A stretch of DNA of 64,000 nt from Bicyclus anynana (GCF_947172395.1 NC_069083.1:6046501-6110500); one strand, 5' to 3'; shown: positions 32,304 to 43,378, numbered from the stretch's first letter. Notes: generated by a model from the sequence alone, not told the origin. A program made the numbers and translations.

Positions 32304-32431
32304 AGAGGTCCTGTGTGTGATTCCCAGCACGGATCTGGTCTGACGGTAGGATACGGCCGTGGCTAGTTATCACCCTACCGGCAAAGAAGAGCCGCCAAGC
32401 GATTTAGCGTTCCGGCAAGACGCCGCATAGA
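32304..32431 (+). mobile_element. SINE-A copy 6, internal fragment
   Basis: Retains GGCCGTGGCTAGTTA, CACCCTACCGGCAAAGA and GCCAAGCGATTTAGCGTTCC; head degraded, 3' end lost. Confidence 0.7.
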
Positions 32432-33009
32432 AAAAAATAAAGCCTATAATACTCACTTTTTATTACAAAATTTTATGGCAAAATTACAAATCATGCCTCT
32501 TTATTATGTTAGCGTAGATATAAACCTCAAACTCAAAAGACATTGTGGCTTTCAAAACTCATCTCCCCTTCAGGTATTCCTTAGTCACTTTAATAGTAGG
32601 TAACCTCACAAACGCTCAGTGTGAATTATTTTTTAGATGCCTATTTAGTTCCTCGCGCTATCATGAAAACCGAACAGCCTAATGTAATAAAGTAAGCGCG
32701 TTAAGTTGTTCGCAGAGATTTCTAGAATTAGGGAATCTGATTGGATTTTCCCTTGTTTGCGGTATTTTATGACTTGTCCTATTTCCCTTAATGCGTGATG
32801 TTCGAGGTTGTCTGTAGGATAACATGGAAATTTACATCAGTAAAGTTTAATAGTAAAACTTGTATCTGCTTTTATTAATGTTGGTCGGTTATACAAAAGT
32901 AACTGTTAATCATGGCCAGTCTGAATTCACGTCTCGAATTAACTGATGAACTCAGGCGTACGCTTAAAATTTTATAAATAAAATCTAAAAAAGACTTGGA
33001 CCTCTATAA
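32432..33009. other. AT-rich sequence, nothing recognised
   Basis: No supported feature. Confidence 0.5.
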
Positions 33010-33236
33010 GTTCATCATCATCATCATATCAGGCCATGGACGTCCACTGCAGGACATAGGCCTTTTGTGGAGACTATCCTGAGCCACCTGTATCCAGCGG
33101 ATTCTTGAGACTTGCTTGATGTAATCAATCCACTCGGAGATTGTCGACCAACCGTGCGCTTTATAGTGCGGGTTGCCTTTCCAGCTCCGATAGACTCCAA
33201 GGTCCATCGGCTCTTCGAACTTTGTGCCAATTGCCA
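33010..33236 (-). pseudogene. RTE-type LINE 3' end, copy 4, old
   Basis: Begins TCATCATCATCATCATAT (complement of the tail), then GGACGTCCACTGCAGGACAT. It retains complements of the ADG.W and VGR regions, with many substitutions and a deletion in the middle. Confidence 0.8.
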
Positions 33237-33692
33237 AAATTCCTAAAACACCAGATTAATTCGCAAGGATAGTGCGTCTAAATGAAAACTGGCAGAATTA
33301 GATTTACTTTTTTCTTTCAGGGCACGGTGGCAGGACTTTTTTATAACGTCTATGCTACTACTAATCTACGCGTAATAGTTTTAGAAAAGGTTTTGTTTTA
33401 GAACACAATAAACACAAGTCTCACAGATCTCATCAGTTTAGCTTTTGTAACTAATGGCGTTCCGTTATTAGAACTTTTGTTTGTCTAGAACTTGGCTCTC
33501 AGCGTGGCATTGTGGACCGATGATTCTGCAAGTATTATTTTGTTGCCCTATTGTTTGCGGCGCGTGGCGCGGCTACAGGCGACGTGTGGCTGCTTGATGT
33601 ATTGTAGATTCAGAGCCTGTAATGCCCAGACCTTTGGGTGTTTATAACACCTGAAAGCTCATCCGGTCAAGCTCCTTCTATAGGTAAGTTTT
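33237..33692. other. Unique-looking sequence, GC-richer at 33500-33620
   Basis: GCGGCGCGTGGCGCGGCTAC is the most GC-rich part. No frame or repeat recognised. Confidence 0.35.
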
Positions 33693-33977
33693 GACGGCCT
33701 CTGTGGCGCAGTTGTGTGCGCGATGGATTTACAAGACGGAGGTCCTGGATTCGATACCCGGCCGATTGATTGGCCGGTCGTGGCTAGTTACCGCCCTACC
33801 GGCAAAGACGTTCCGCCAAGCGATTTAGCGTTCTGGTACATGTCGTGTAGAAACGAAAATGGGTGTGGATTTTCATCCTCCTCCTACCAAGTTAGCCCGC
33901 TTCCATCTTAGATTGCATCATCACTTACCATCAGGTGAGTTTGAAGTCAAGGGCTAACTTGTAAAGAATAAAAAAAT
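33693..33977 (+). mobile_element. SINE-A copy 7 with internal deletion
   Basis: A box TGGCGCAGTTG, B box GATTCGATACC (both altered). About 45 bp between the head and GGCCGTGGCTAGTTA-type sequence is missing. Full 3' end. Confidence 0.85.
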
Positions 33978-34247
33978 TGTATAGAAGACAAATATTGAGC
34001 TTGGGCCGCGGTGGATTAATAAGATTTAGCATGTATCTATCAAATCCAGACCCTCAACCGTCCAAGTATACATAAAGCTTCTTTTTTTGTATTTCCTTTG
34101 GCATAGTATGAGAAATCATGTCCCTTAGAAGGCAGTCAGACAGCATAGTGATAATGGCAACCTTTTGAAATACACTGTATAGGTTCAATTTTAATGGGAT
34201 TCAAGATTTTCGTAAAAATGTGTTTAATACTTTACAATTGAGGATCT

Positions 34248-34405
34248 AGCAGGCTATTCTGTAACAATTTTATGTACTCGCAAGTGCGAGTTTCGAATTT
34301 ACTTCTATCTTTTTCTTTCTTTAATATAGTATGAGACAGAGAAAGAAGGTGAATTCGAAAGTCTCACTTGCGAGTTATACAAAACATTGTTACAGAATAG
34401 CTGCT
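34248..34405. mobile_element. MITE with TIR CTATTCTGTAACA
   Basis: Left CTATTCTGTAACAATTTTAT, ACTCGCAAGTGCGAGTTTCG and TTTCTTTCTTT are mirrored by right GAAAGAAGGTGAATTCGAAA, ACTTGCGAGT and ATTGTTACAGAATAG. Related to 45379-45507. Confidence 0.85.
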
Positions 34406-34486
34406 GAATGACTTTGTTAATTCCTAAAGCCACCACCGTCCTAGCTCTATAGTTTCCTACCGTACAAATTATAAATACTTACAAAC

Positions 34487-34724
34487 TTTGACGTGACAAC
34501 GTCTTATAATTCGATGGAGCCGGCTGCACACTCGAAAAAAGATGACGTCATGCGTCGTTCCCTCGCTCTAGGGTTGCCAACTTTTTTACAAGAAATAAAG
34601 TATATACTGGTCTATGAAGATTTTCTATTGAAAAATGCAACCATTCCATCAGAATTTTCTTATGACGTTGTCACGTTCAACTATCGTCAGATTACCGATT
34701 TTATAGACAACCGGTTTTTTAAAC
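34487..34724 (+). mobile_element. TIR family X, copy 1
   Basis: Inverted motifs TGACGTGACAACGTC (left) and GACGTTGTCACGTTCA (right). Beyond the right motif there is a conserved extension (ACTATCGTCAG, then ACAACCGG). The interior has CGATGGAGCCGGCTGCA, AAAAAGATGACGTCATGCGT, CTCGCTCTAGGGTTGCCAAC and TGGTCTATGAAGAT. Its 106-codon frame is not conserved in the other copies and is not a gene. Confidence 0.85.
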
Positions 34725-34973
34725 ATGAAGAAGGTCTGGCTACGACAGGCTCTTGGACCATTAACATTAATACTGTTTGTATGGCAATGCAAACATTGCG
34801 GATTTTCATTTGATTATTTCCACCCCCGTTTTAATGAAATCATAACATGCTATGAAGGCGGGTTGGGTTGTGTATTTTTTTTGTAAATTGTAAAGCAGGG
34901 GGACTAGTGATTAATTAGGCAGGTACAAACGTGTTTGTCAAATACTAATTATAAAACTGATTAAATTTGAATA
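34725..34973. other. AT-rich spacer
   Basis: No feature recognised. Confidence 0.5.
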
Positions 34974-35075
34974 CTAGCGGACGCCCGCGACTTCGTTCGC
35001 GTGAAATACGACGTAAATTTCAACCCCTATTTCACCCCCTTCTGATTTTATTTTCGCGTGTTTTATGTTTAATAA
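34974..35075 (-). mobile_element. Helitron 3' end, outer copy
   Basis: CTAG at 34974 followed by CGGACGCCCGCGACTTCGTT..GCGTG. In minus orientation this is the hairpin GCGAACGAAGTCGCGGGCGT followed by CCGCTAG. Only about 100 bp remain before the next Helitron begins. Confidence 0.8.
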
Positions 35076-35302
35076 AGTAGCAGACGCCCGCGACTTCGTC
35101 CGCGTGGTATTTAGTTTTTCACAAATCCCTCGGGAACCATAGATTTTTCCGGGATAAAAATAGCCTATGTGTTAATCCAGGCTATAATATATCTCAATAC
35201 CAAATTTCAGCTAATTCGATTCAGTAGTAGCGGCGTCAAAGAGAAACAAACATCCAAACATACATCCATACAAACTTTAGCGCTTATAATATTAAGATAG
35301 GA
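35076..35302 (-). mobile_element. Helitron, Lep1-like, near complete
   Basis: Plus strand starts GTAGCAGACGCCCGCGACTT, contains CCCTCGGGAACCATAGATTT and CCAGGCTATAATATATCTCA, and ends GCTTATAATATTAAGATAGGA. This is the minus-strand 5' end TCCTATCTTAATATTATAAG. It directly abuts the outer Helitron end at 34974. Confidence 0.88.
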
Positions 35303-36140
35303 TAGTTTACTAACATTTTACAAAAATATACCCCTTTTTAAGTTTTGAAAAATCTTGAATAGGCTAGTTGACACTTTTTTTAAATAGTCTTAAATTGTTT
35401 ATTATCATTCTACTAGATTAAAAAAATATCATAACACGCTTTATAGATGCACTTTGCTAATTTATAACTTAATAATATAACCAATGTCAGTGTATGAACA
35501 AATAGCAACCCTTCTGTTAGGTGCAGTAAACTTTTTAGTAGAAATTTACTGCACGTTAATTCCACTTGCGGCGATTCGGCTCTTTGTACTTCAAAGGGGT
35601 GTATTTTTGTTTGTATCACAAATTACGTTCTGGAGACAAAAGGATTACACAGCTAAACGGGACGCATTGAACCAAAAAATACGTATTAACCAGAGCAGCC
35701 CGGTAGGTACCGAGACAAATAAAGTATCGGAGAACAATGCTTGGCGACTGACTGAATAATTTTAGCCCGGTATCGGGTTACCAAGCATTTTATTGTTAAT
35801 TAAGGACTTATCGCTTAAGAACTTACCTTTGAAATTAGAGTATTTTATTTTTATTGCGATGCGATGCGATAAAATGCGATAGAAAGCTCTGTTTCGTTGT
35901 TTGTTTCTACTTTTCGTAAATGCCTAACTCTTACAAGTACGTGCTTAGCTTAATTTGGCATGAAAAACTTATAACTAGAATAATAGAAGTAATGTTTGTA
36001 AGGAATGTACAAATATAGTTACAAAAATCAATAAAACAAAATAAAAAATGTGGATGAAGCCGTAGGCTTGGGTTTAAGTTATACATTACTTATACTATAT
36101 TTGTAGGTCCATATATAGTAGAAGTAATGTAGTAGCTACT
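35303..36140. other. AT-rich sequence with a weak 91-codon frame
   Basis: The plus frame 35484-35759 (MSVYEQIATLLLGAVNFLVE..) has a hydrophobic first half and polar C-terminal half, but no family or conservation evidence. GTGCAGTAAA..TTTACTGCAC (35521-35530, 35545-35554) is an inverted pair inside it. GCGATGCGATGCGAT at 35856-35870 is a short tandem repeat. Confidence 0.35.
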
Positions 36141-36404
36141 AAAAAAAACGGTTGTCTGTAAAGTCAGTTTTCTGACGATAGTTGAACGTGACAACGTCAT
36201 AAGAAAATACTGATGAAATGGTCGCATTTTTCAAAAGAAAATGTTCGTTTTTCTAAATATGATCTTCATAGACCAGAATATACTTAATTTCTTGTAAAAA
36301 AAGTTAGCAACCCTAGAGCGAGAAAACGATGCATGACGTCATCTTTTTTTCGAGTTTACATCAGGCTCCATTGAATTATAACACGTTGTCACGTCAAAAA
36401 ACTT
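36141..36404 (-). mobile_element. TIR family X, copy 2 (inverted)
   Basis: On the plus strand: AAACGGTTGTCTGTAAAGTC, then CTGACGATAGTTGAACGTG, ACAACGTCATAAG, TTGCGAACC-like GCAACCCTAGAGCGAG, ATGACGTCAT and CGTTGTCACGTCA. Followed by TTGAGAGGTGTCAAAGGACA, which I associate with the same lepidopteran repeat. Confidence 0.85.
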
Positions 36405-37263
36405 GAGAGGTGTCAAAGGACACCGGGATGGAACGAAGTTCGCTATCGCTATAGCTATCATCGCTACCCTGTAGCTCACCAGCTGTCTTCAGGTCACGGC
36501 TTATAACTATAGCAAAAAGTGTCGTTACAACTTTTTGGTCTTAATTTTTTCCGTCTAGCCCCCTTTCGCAACGCGCGATAAGAATCTTCGTTCCGAAAAG
36601 CTAAAAGCAACAACAAAGACAATATTTACTGAAACAGCTTAAAATCACATGCTAGTTGACAAAATATTCTTTTACAAAATTTCATAAAACGCTAACGAAA
36701 ATCTTTAAAAAAAAATGCACTTACATGGTCACCCCTTTTTGGCATAACATTGGTGCGTCTCGTCTGATACATGATCCAGAGAAGTAAATTAATTGAGGAA
36801 GCGATATGAACGCATTTTGTTTAGATTCGAGCGTTGTATTTGGGCATTGAACGAATCCAAAAATTTACGTCGTTTTGTAATTTAGGTTAAAAATTCTGTT
36901 TAAGTAGTTTTGGAGAGGTTTTAAGTGGCCTTAATAGTCTAATATTGCTTCTCTAAAACGGTCTAGACGTTTTATGAAAACTGTCTCCCTTAATGTTGGA
37001 AACATTTTAGCGTATCCATTATCTTTTGTTTATATTTTTGTTAGCAGTTCTTTATATTTATTTATTACCTTTTTTGAAATAATATATTTCTATAGATAGA
37101 CAAAAGTCCCGTCATACTTTTAGAAGAAAGGAACTGAAGTGAGACATAATAATAAACAGATGACTAAGAAAATAAATGATTTAAACGTCAAATTTTTAGT
37201 TGAGTTTTTAATTAATATTATTACTTATTACTTAGTATTACCGATGCATGTTATTAGTGAGAG
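36405..37263. other. Intergenic sequence; possible extension of family X at left
   Basis: The stretch 36405-36480 (CACCGGGATGGAACGAAGTT..) may belong to a longer version of family X. The rest is AT-rich. Confidence 0.35.
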
Positions 37264-37628
37264 AGCCATGATAACCAGTGCGGATATGATCTCTGCCTTC
37301 GATTCGGAGGGAGTAGGTTCGAATTCGGTCCGGGGCATGCACCTCTAACTTTTCAGATTTGTGCATTTTTAAGAAATTAAGAATGTGTCTTAAACGGTGA
37401 AGGAAAAACATTGTGACGAAACCTGCATACCAGAGAATTTTGCTAATGCTCTACATATTGTGTGAAGTCTGCATACAATATCATTCGCATTATTTAATTT
37501 AATTATATCAATAGTCGTCCGCATTGGGACCGCGTGGTGGACTATAATTGGCCTAACTCCTCTTATTCTGAGAGAAGACTCGTGTTCAATAGTAAGTCAA
37601 AAATTTGTTGCTAATGATGACGATCATG
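37264..37628 (+). mobile_element. SINE-B copy 6 with internal insertion
   Basis: Head CATGATAACCAGTGCGGATA (altered A box), B-box-like GGTTCGAATTC, body and GCTAATGATGACGATCATG tail. About 50 bp of AT-rich sequence is inserted after GTGTGAAGTCTGC (37470-37515). Confidence 0.85.
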
Positions 37629-38227
37629 TAGTTAGTTTCCTAACAGAAATATAATAATTATAACATCTACCTACTTCAGTTCTGCCACTTCCAGCACAGG
37701 TGGTCCTTTTTTCTTACTTCCTTGCAGTATCTTTACCGCCCTCGGGGGAAATAACACACTGACACGCGGAATATACAGCCCCACCACAATTAGAGATCGC
37801 CAGAATTGCGTAATTAGAAACCATTAATCGATCTCGCATGCGACAATGTACTTCCCTCGTTGCGGTCCTAATTTCAGATACGTATCGCATTGTTTCGGTG
37901 ACAGTAAAAGTTATTGCACCCTCTTTATGGCGCCGTACCAAGATAGATGAATTGTACGGAACATGTTTATAGGTAGATTAACTGCAAATGGCTGTAGGGT
38001 TCATACATGGACCACATGAACCCAATACCAATTTTCCCGTATGTTCGAGATTTTATCGAATGGAGTATAAAGTGAGTCAACTTTTTCACAGCGATGTCAT
38101 TGATTGTGTAGACAAAACTCTATTATATTCCTAGTGGGTGTATGACTAACTGAGTCTAGACAGTGCTATTATTTGGGGTTCAGTACAGGTGCATGTTAAT
38201 TTAAATTCGCACAATACCGGAGTAAAC
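37629..38227. other. Unique-looking island (37690-37960)
   Basis: Balanced composition with CpG-containing blocks (ACCGCCCTCGGGGGAAATAA, TTAATCGATCTCGCATGCG). No frame supported; not repeated. Candidate regulatory DNA only. Confidence 0.35.
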
Positions 38228-38515
38228 GACCTCCGTGGCGCAGTCGTATGCGCGGTGGATTTAATGACGGAGGTCCTGGGTTCGATCCCCGGTTGGGCCG
38301 ATTGAGGTTTTCTTAATTGGTCCAGGTCTAGCTGGTGGGAGGCTTCGGCCGTGGCTAGTTACTACAATACCGACAAAGACGTATCGCCAAGCGATTTAGC
38401 GTTCCGGTACGATGTCGTGTAGAAATCGAAAGGAGTGTGGATTTTCATCCTCCTCCTAACAAGTTAGCCCGCTTCCATCTTAGATTACATCATCACTTAC
38501 CATCAGATGAGATTT
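38228..38515 (+). mobile_element. SINE-A copy 8, 3' end missing
   Basis: A box TGGCGCAGTCG, B box GGTTCGATCCC, body to CCATCAGATGAGATTTTA; lacks the GGGCTAACTTGTAAAGAATA end. Confidence 0.88.
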
Positions 38516-38779
38516 TATTTAGGTACGCAACGGAGAACAACTGATAATATAATCGGGATCTACTTTTAGTCTTTAGAACAACACAACAAATGCAATTTTA
38601 TCGATTAATCATAAAAACAATTATTATAAATTGCTGTTAGGCAATAGGTTACTGGCGGTATATGGGAGGTGGCATCGAACATCGCATCACACAGATGGAA
38701 TGGAAAGACTATTCTTTGTATAGAAAGTCATACAAGTGAGACAACTGATACAAATCATATGAATCTTACGAATCTACCG

Positions 38780-38850
38780 TAAAATTAAAAATCCGTTTGA
38801 TGCGATGCGTCCTACACGTACGATGCGGATATGTGGACGCCTACCAATAA
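38780..38850 (+). repeat. Fragment of the 5071-5403 MITE family
   Basis: TACCGTAAAATTAAAAATCC, GTTTGATGCGATGCGTCC, TACGATGCGGAT and GTGGACGCCTACCAAT match the MITE interior. Confidence 0.75.
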
Positions 38851-38989
38851 CAGTAAGTTATATCACTTTCTTACTTTACGTCAAATGACAAAAAAAAAGT
38901 AAGTTAACTTAGGTATACTTATCAGAGAATGGTGAAACTGGCCCGGGTATGATTTAATTTTGATTTAATGTACCAAGAACAACCTCCAC

Positions 38990-39012
38990 ACACCACTGTG
39001 CCACGGAGGCCC
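38990..39012 (-). mobile_element. SINE-A 5' scrap
   Basis: CACCACTGTGCCACGGAGG is the complement of the SINE-A head; nothing else of the element remains. Confidence 0.55.
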
Positions 39013-40611
39013 TCGTATCTCTTTCTCTCGTAGCTCCAAAACTGGTCGGGAAAGAGTGTACTAGAAGTGGGTACTACAATAGTCCAGCTGGCGGCGTTTG
39101 AACCACCACTCGGTGGTGAGTAAGTGAGTAAGCTAAAATGATTTCTAATATTGACTACACGAAAACAAACGTTCCAATTCTAATTTATACATAGCTATAC
39201 CAATACTTTCTAGATATAGCTACTAAAGTCGATCATTTGGGAAGCGCAATTTTGTCTTCGGCCAACCCAATTTTCTATTCCCAGCCTGCGGAAGCTGCAT
39301 TGTTGAAACACCCCACATTTGGCCGACGTCCACTTTTTTGTCAACACCATCGCATTTACCCTAACCGCTACAATCGCTAGATGATCACTGGGAAGAGTAA
39401 TGTTAGTAAATGGCAGGAAATTACTGAGGCACCTTATCGTCCGATTCAATAAGGCCAATGGGGGAGAGAATAATGAAAGTGCAACTAAAGCTGCTATTCC
39501 CTTTATATCCTTTTAGTGCGCCTTCAATAGTGGTAATTGCCGCTTATTCGATCTTTATACGTGCTCGCCGAATTTGCGGGTAGTGACTATCTTTTTGTGA
39601 CAACAATAGCTTAATCTTGACGTACATTTTGGTTATAAAAACCGTGACACTTTTGGTTTCACAGTTGTAAATCCCATTTCCGTACAAGAATAGTTAGCCC
39701 AAGTTAATCTTTCTAACAAAACCTATCTGCCAAAGTCTTATCAAAATCGGTGATGTCGTTTCTGAAATAAGCCTGAACAAACAGACAGATCTGTGATAAT
39801 ACAGTGTTTTTGTTTGTGTGTGGTAACTGACTGACCCTCAATATGGGTATCAAATTAGAGGGCTTGACTAGAAACAAACTTTAAATCCAAGATGGCCGCT
39901 ACTATATTATAATATCGGTGTCGTGTTGTTTTCCTTTTCTTTTATACTTATTTAATTTATCCAATCTATTCAAGCTATTCTGCATAACTACGAAAAGTAT
40001 TTTTATATATTTTTCATAGTTGCTTTTTGCTAAAACTTCATACGATTGTGTAAAACTTTACATAGAATTGTTTATAAAGGAAACTTACATAAAACTAATG
40101 TTTACCTATATATGATTGTGAATGGTACTTAATTGGTATGATTGGTATATTACAAAGTGAAATATCAATTACTACACAGACAAAAATGGCCTCCACTATC
40201 AATAAATAAAGAATAATTTAAGTGCAACAAACATTTTATACTAGTTCTAAAACTGTAAAGTTTTCAAAGAGGTAGGTAAGCATAAATAGATTCCGTTCAA
40301 TAGGACTAACCTGCAGTTGCGCGTAAAGCCGAGGGTAGTTTGCAAAACAAACTAATCGCAGGCGGTAACTACGTTATAATTAGATATCGGGATTAAGCTA
40401 GTTTAATTGTGTACCCACGCTACATTGTTTGCAGTTGGTATGAAAGGCGGCGTACACACGTAGCCATTTTAATCTCCCGACTATGGGAATTGATAGTACA
40501 GCTCGTGCGGATTAACGTGACACCTAGCTCGAATGATAGTTGTACTGTGTTTATTCTTTGTGTTTGGTAACCAGGTGTCAAGTGAATGCGCACGAGTTAT
40601 ATGGAGAGAAC
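39013..40611. other. Intergenic; unique patches, no gene
   Basis: The 39210-39460 patch has an 82-codon minus frame without recognisable motifs. CAAGATGGCCGCTACTATAT (39888) and AAAAATGGCCTCCACTATCA (40182) are similar short phrases, perhaps remnants of one element. Confidence 0.35.
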
Positions 40612-40690
40612 TGCCTTGTTGGTTCGGTGGTAAGCTTATGTGGCTTTGAAATACGAGGACTTGGGTTCGAATCTTCGGTGGAGCTATAAA
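40612..40690 (+). repeat. tRNA-like SINE head (family C)
   Basis: CCTTGTTGGTTCGGTGGTAA (A-box-like) and GGGTTCGAATCTTCGG (B-box-like) are separated by a tRNA-like distance. The acceptor arms do not pair, so this is a tRNA-derived repeat rather than a tRNA gene. Confidence 0.55.
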
Positions 40691-41182
40691 ACACTCTAGT
40701 TTTGTTACTTCTCATTTTCAGAGATATATAGGTGTCAGTTTTAAATAAACATTTTCTATAGAAATTATTATTAGTTTTGGATTTCCGTCTTCTACATTTA
40801 AGCCTACTCCAAGGATACCTTTTCATATTTTTCACGTGTTTAATATGCTTTGATTGCGTAAAGTGATTAAGTATTGAAAGACATCGTAATAGGCATGGAA
40901 AGCCAAATATATTTTAATATAAATTTTTTTCAACCGTAGGTATTCATAACAATTAATACTGGAATATTACTAAACACTACAAAGAGCTTACTATTTATCA
41001 CTACCCCTCATATTTTTTTGTTATTCTGTCGTACCAGAACGTTAAAACGTTTGGTATCCACGTTTATATCCGTAAAATGGTAACGAGCGATTGCCGAGTT
41101 GCCGACACCTACCACCAGAGTCCAGATAAAGTAGTGTTGCTAACTTATTACGTTACACAAATGGTACTCGTAGCTATTGTAG

Positions 41183-41334
41183 CAGTGGCGTGCACAAGGC
41201 TTTTAACGAGGGTAGGCACTATGCATACGAATTGTACAAAATGCAAAATTCCTTCTCCAATACAGATTCGAAACGAATTTTCAGTGCATTTTTGCATCTA
41301 TGCTCGCCCCTCTGAAAGACAGTGCTCGCCACTG
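41183..41334. mobile_element. hAT-like MITE with probable 8-bp target duplication
   Basis: TIRs CAGTGGCGTGCAC and GTGCTCGCCACTG (12 of 13 match), 152 bp long. Left flank TATTGTAG and right flank TATTTGTAG are the same 8-mer with one extra T. CAGNGG-type ends plus an 8-bp duplication are hallmarks of the hAT superfamily. The overlapping 88-codon frame (41077-41343) is therefore not a gene. Confidence 0.82.
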
Positions 41335-41867
41335 TATTTGTAGAGGATTGTATCAAAATAACTTATGTTTGTACAAATCCTTAATCTGCTAAATTACATT
41401 ATAGCGCACATCAGGTAAAGTAGAGCTTTTGATGGACAGTTATTGAACACCTATGAAACTAACAAGACAGGCTTCTCTAAATAACTGGCTAATATGACGT
41501 GTTTACTCAATGTTGATAATTATATTAACTAGATTTTGCCCTAATTTTAGATCAAATTGTTATTGAATTGGATCAGTTTACTTATTTCAGATGTGATGTA
41601 TGTTCCAGCCAATGTTCAATTTCATATAATTTAGTGATTTTTGAATTAAATATTTTAAACTTCGAATTAAACAATTTGATTTTTAGAGTAACGATTAATC
41701 GTAGTAGTCCTTGGGCCTAAGATATTTAGTCATACTCAAATTTTGTGTGTGTGATATTCATGGCTTTCGTAAGAATTCGTAACATTTTTTCAATAAAAAA
41801 ATTACAACCTAAGGGTGGAATTTCGAATAGACAAAGAAAGATAATTATTTAAAATCAAGACGTCTCC

Positions 41868-41975
41868 ATGTAGAAGAGGGAATATGGCGCTTAGACCCAC
41901 CATGCTGCTTTAGTTGGCGGGCTTGTTGATGATTGTGTTAACATTAAATTCTTTAACAATCACTGATTCATCCTT
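41868..41975 (-). repeat. SINE-D-like fragment
   Basis: GCTTAGACCCACCATGCTGC is the complement of the GCAACGTGGTGGGTCTAAGC block of the copy at 13590. Confidence 0.5.
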
Positions 41976-42267
41976 AACCACCCATATTCGGCTCACTGTT
42001 GAATACGAGTCTCCTCTCAGAATGAGAGGGGTTAGGCTTTAGTCCACCACGCTGGCCCAATGCGGATTGGTAGACTTGACATACCTACGTAGAGAATTAA
42101 GAAAATTCTCAGGTGTGCCGATATTATGATGTTTTTCTATCACCGTTTGAGATACGTTATATTTTGTTTCTTAAAAGACACATAACTAAAAAGATGGAAA
42201 TGCATGCCGAACGGATTCGAGCCTAAGCCTTTCGAACCGATGGTAGAGTTCAAATCCATTGGAATAC
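41976..42267 (-). mobile_element. SINE-B copy 7, diverged
   Basis: ACCCATATTCGGCTCACTGT, GAATGAGAGGGGTTAGGC and the complement of the head up to CAAATCCATTGGAATAC. Several substitutions in the boxes. Confidence 0.85.
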
Positions 42268-42847
42268 ATCCATCAGTATCTACTATAAAATAAGCAAGTT
42301 ACACTATCTTATATGCAAGAAGAAACCTGACCTGCGAAGATTTCGTGAACAATGCTTGTGCATTATAATTACCACGTAGTATCACAATATAGTCGAGTAA
42401 TCGCGATCTTACTGTTCCAATATTTAACTCATGTTACATTGTAATTGAGCAGAAATTAATTGTGTAGCGCGTGTTAACTGTGAAATGTGTACACGCGCGA
42501 GGATGTTTGCAGCAAACACAAACCATTAACGCATACACCTGTGGAACTCGTATGAAAGGAACGAATTTAACCTTCAATAAAACGTGTGCCGCATAATTTG
42601 ACTCGCTTAAATGAGCGTGCGCATACAAACGACATTTAATTCCACAGTAGTTTGTATATTCATACAAAGCTTCAGTTCATTTCATGTAGTATGGTGCGGA
42701 TGAGTCCGTTTCACTTTTGAAATTATGCCGCGATTCACGTTAATAGTACGTATTATGAACATTATACAGGCATCTGTCACCGTAACCATGCTATCTGAAA
42801 AACACTTGAAGTCTAGGATAGGGAATTTGAGAAATGTTACATCCCCG
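42268..42847. other. Intergenic sequence, nothing recognised
   Basis: Minus frames of about 75 codons lack motifs. ATTAACGTGAATCGCGGC-type sequence near 42728 is unique. Confidence 0.45.
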
Positions 42848-42995
42848 TGTCTTGGATAGCATATCAGCTGACAGTGATCGTTACAGAGTCGAAACATTAT
42901 CACACTAAATCCGTCAACCTACATTCGAGCAGAATATTGGGTCAATTAACTCACTTTTAAGGATGGAGGTCTGAATTTGAACTCCATTCAAATAG
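42848..42995 (+). repeat. SINE-D-like fragment
   Basis: CAGCTGACAGTGATCGTTAC, AGAGTCGAAACATTATCACA and CTAAATCCGTCAACCTACAT match the 21540 and 45505 fragments. Confidence 0.55.
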
Positions 42996-43042
42996 CCTGA
43001 TAATTATGTTATTAGAGACTTGATAATCAAAACAAGCTCTTT

Positions 43043-43378
43043 CTAACATCATCATCATCATTATCAGCCGATGGACGTCCACTGCTAGACATAGGTCTCT
43101 TGCATGGACCTCCTAGCTCAACAGTCTCGAGCCGCCAGCATCTAATGCAATGTGATGTCGCCATTCCAGCACCTTGGGACCTTTACGTCCATCGGCTCTT
43201 CGAACTATGTGGCCTGCCCATTGGCACTTCAGCTTTGCGACTCGCTGAGTTAAGTCAGTGACTTCGGTTCGGTTGCGGATCTCCTCATTTCTGATTCGAT
43301 CACGAAGAGAAACTCCAAGTTTAGCTCGCTCCATCGCCCGCTGAGTGACTTTGAGCCTTCTAATAAAGCCCAGCTCTT
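43043..43378 (-). pseudogene. RTE-type LINE 3' end, copy 5
   Basis: Minus strand encodes ...MERAKLGVSLRDRIRNEEI, TDLTQRVAKLKCQWAGHIVR and RADGRKGPKVLEW. A deletion then removes the VGRPPTRW segment before the terminal tail (TCATCATCATCATTATCAGC on the plus strand). About 110 residues in total. Confidence 0.9.

Noticed and set aside
34493..34813. 106-codon plus frame starting MTTSYNSMEP
   Set aside because: Lies in TIR family X, and the frame is not kept in the other three copies.
41077..41343. 88-codon plus frame with hydrophobic stretch
   Set aside because: Most of it is the hAT-like MITE with its target duplication.
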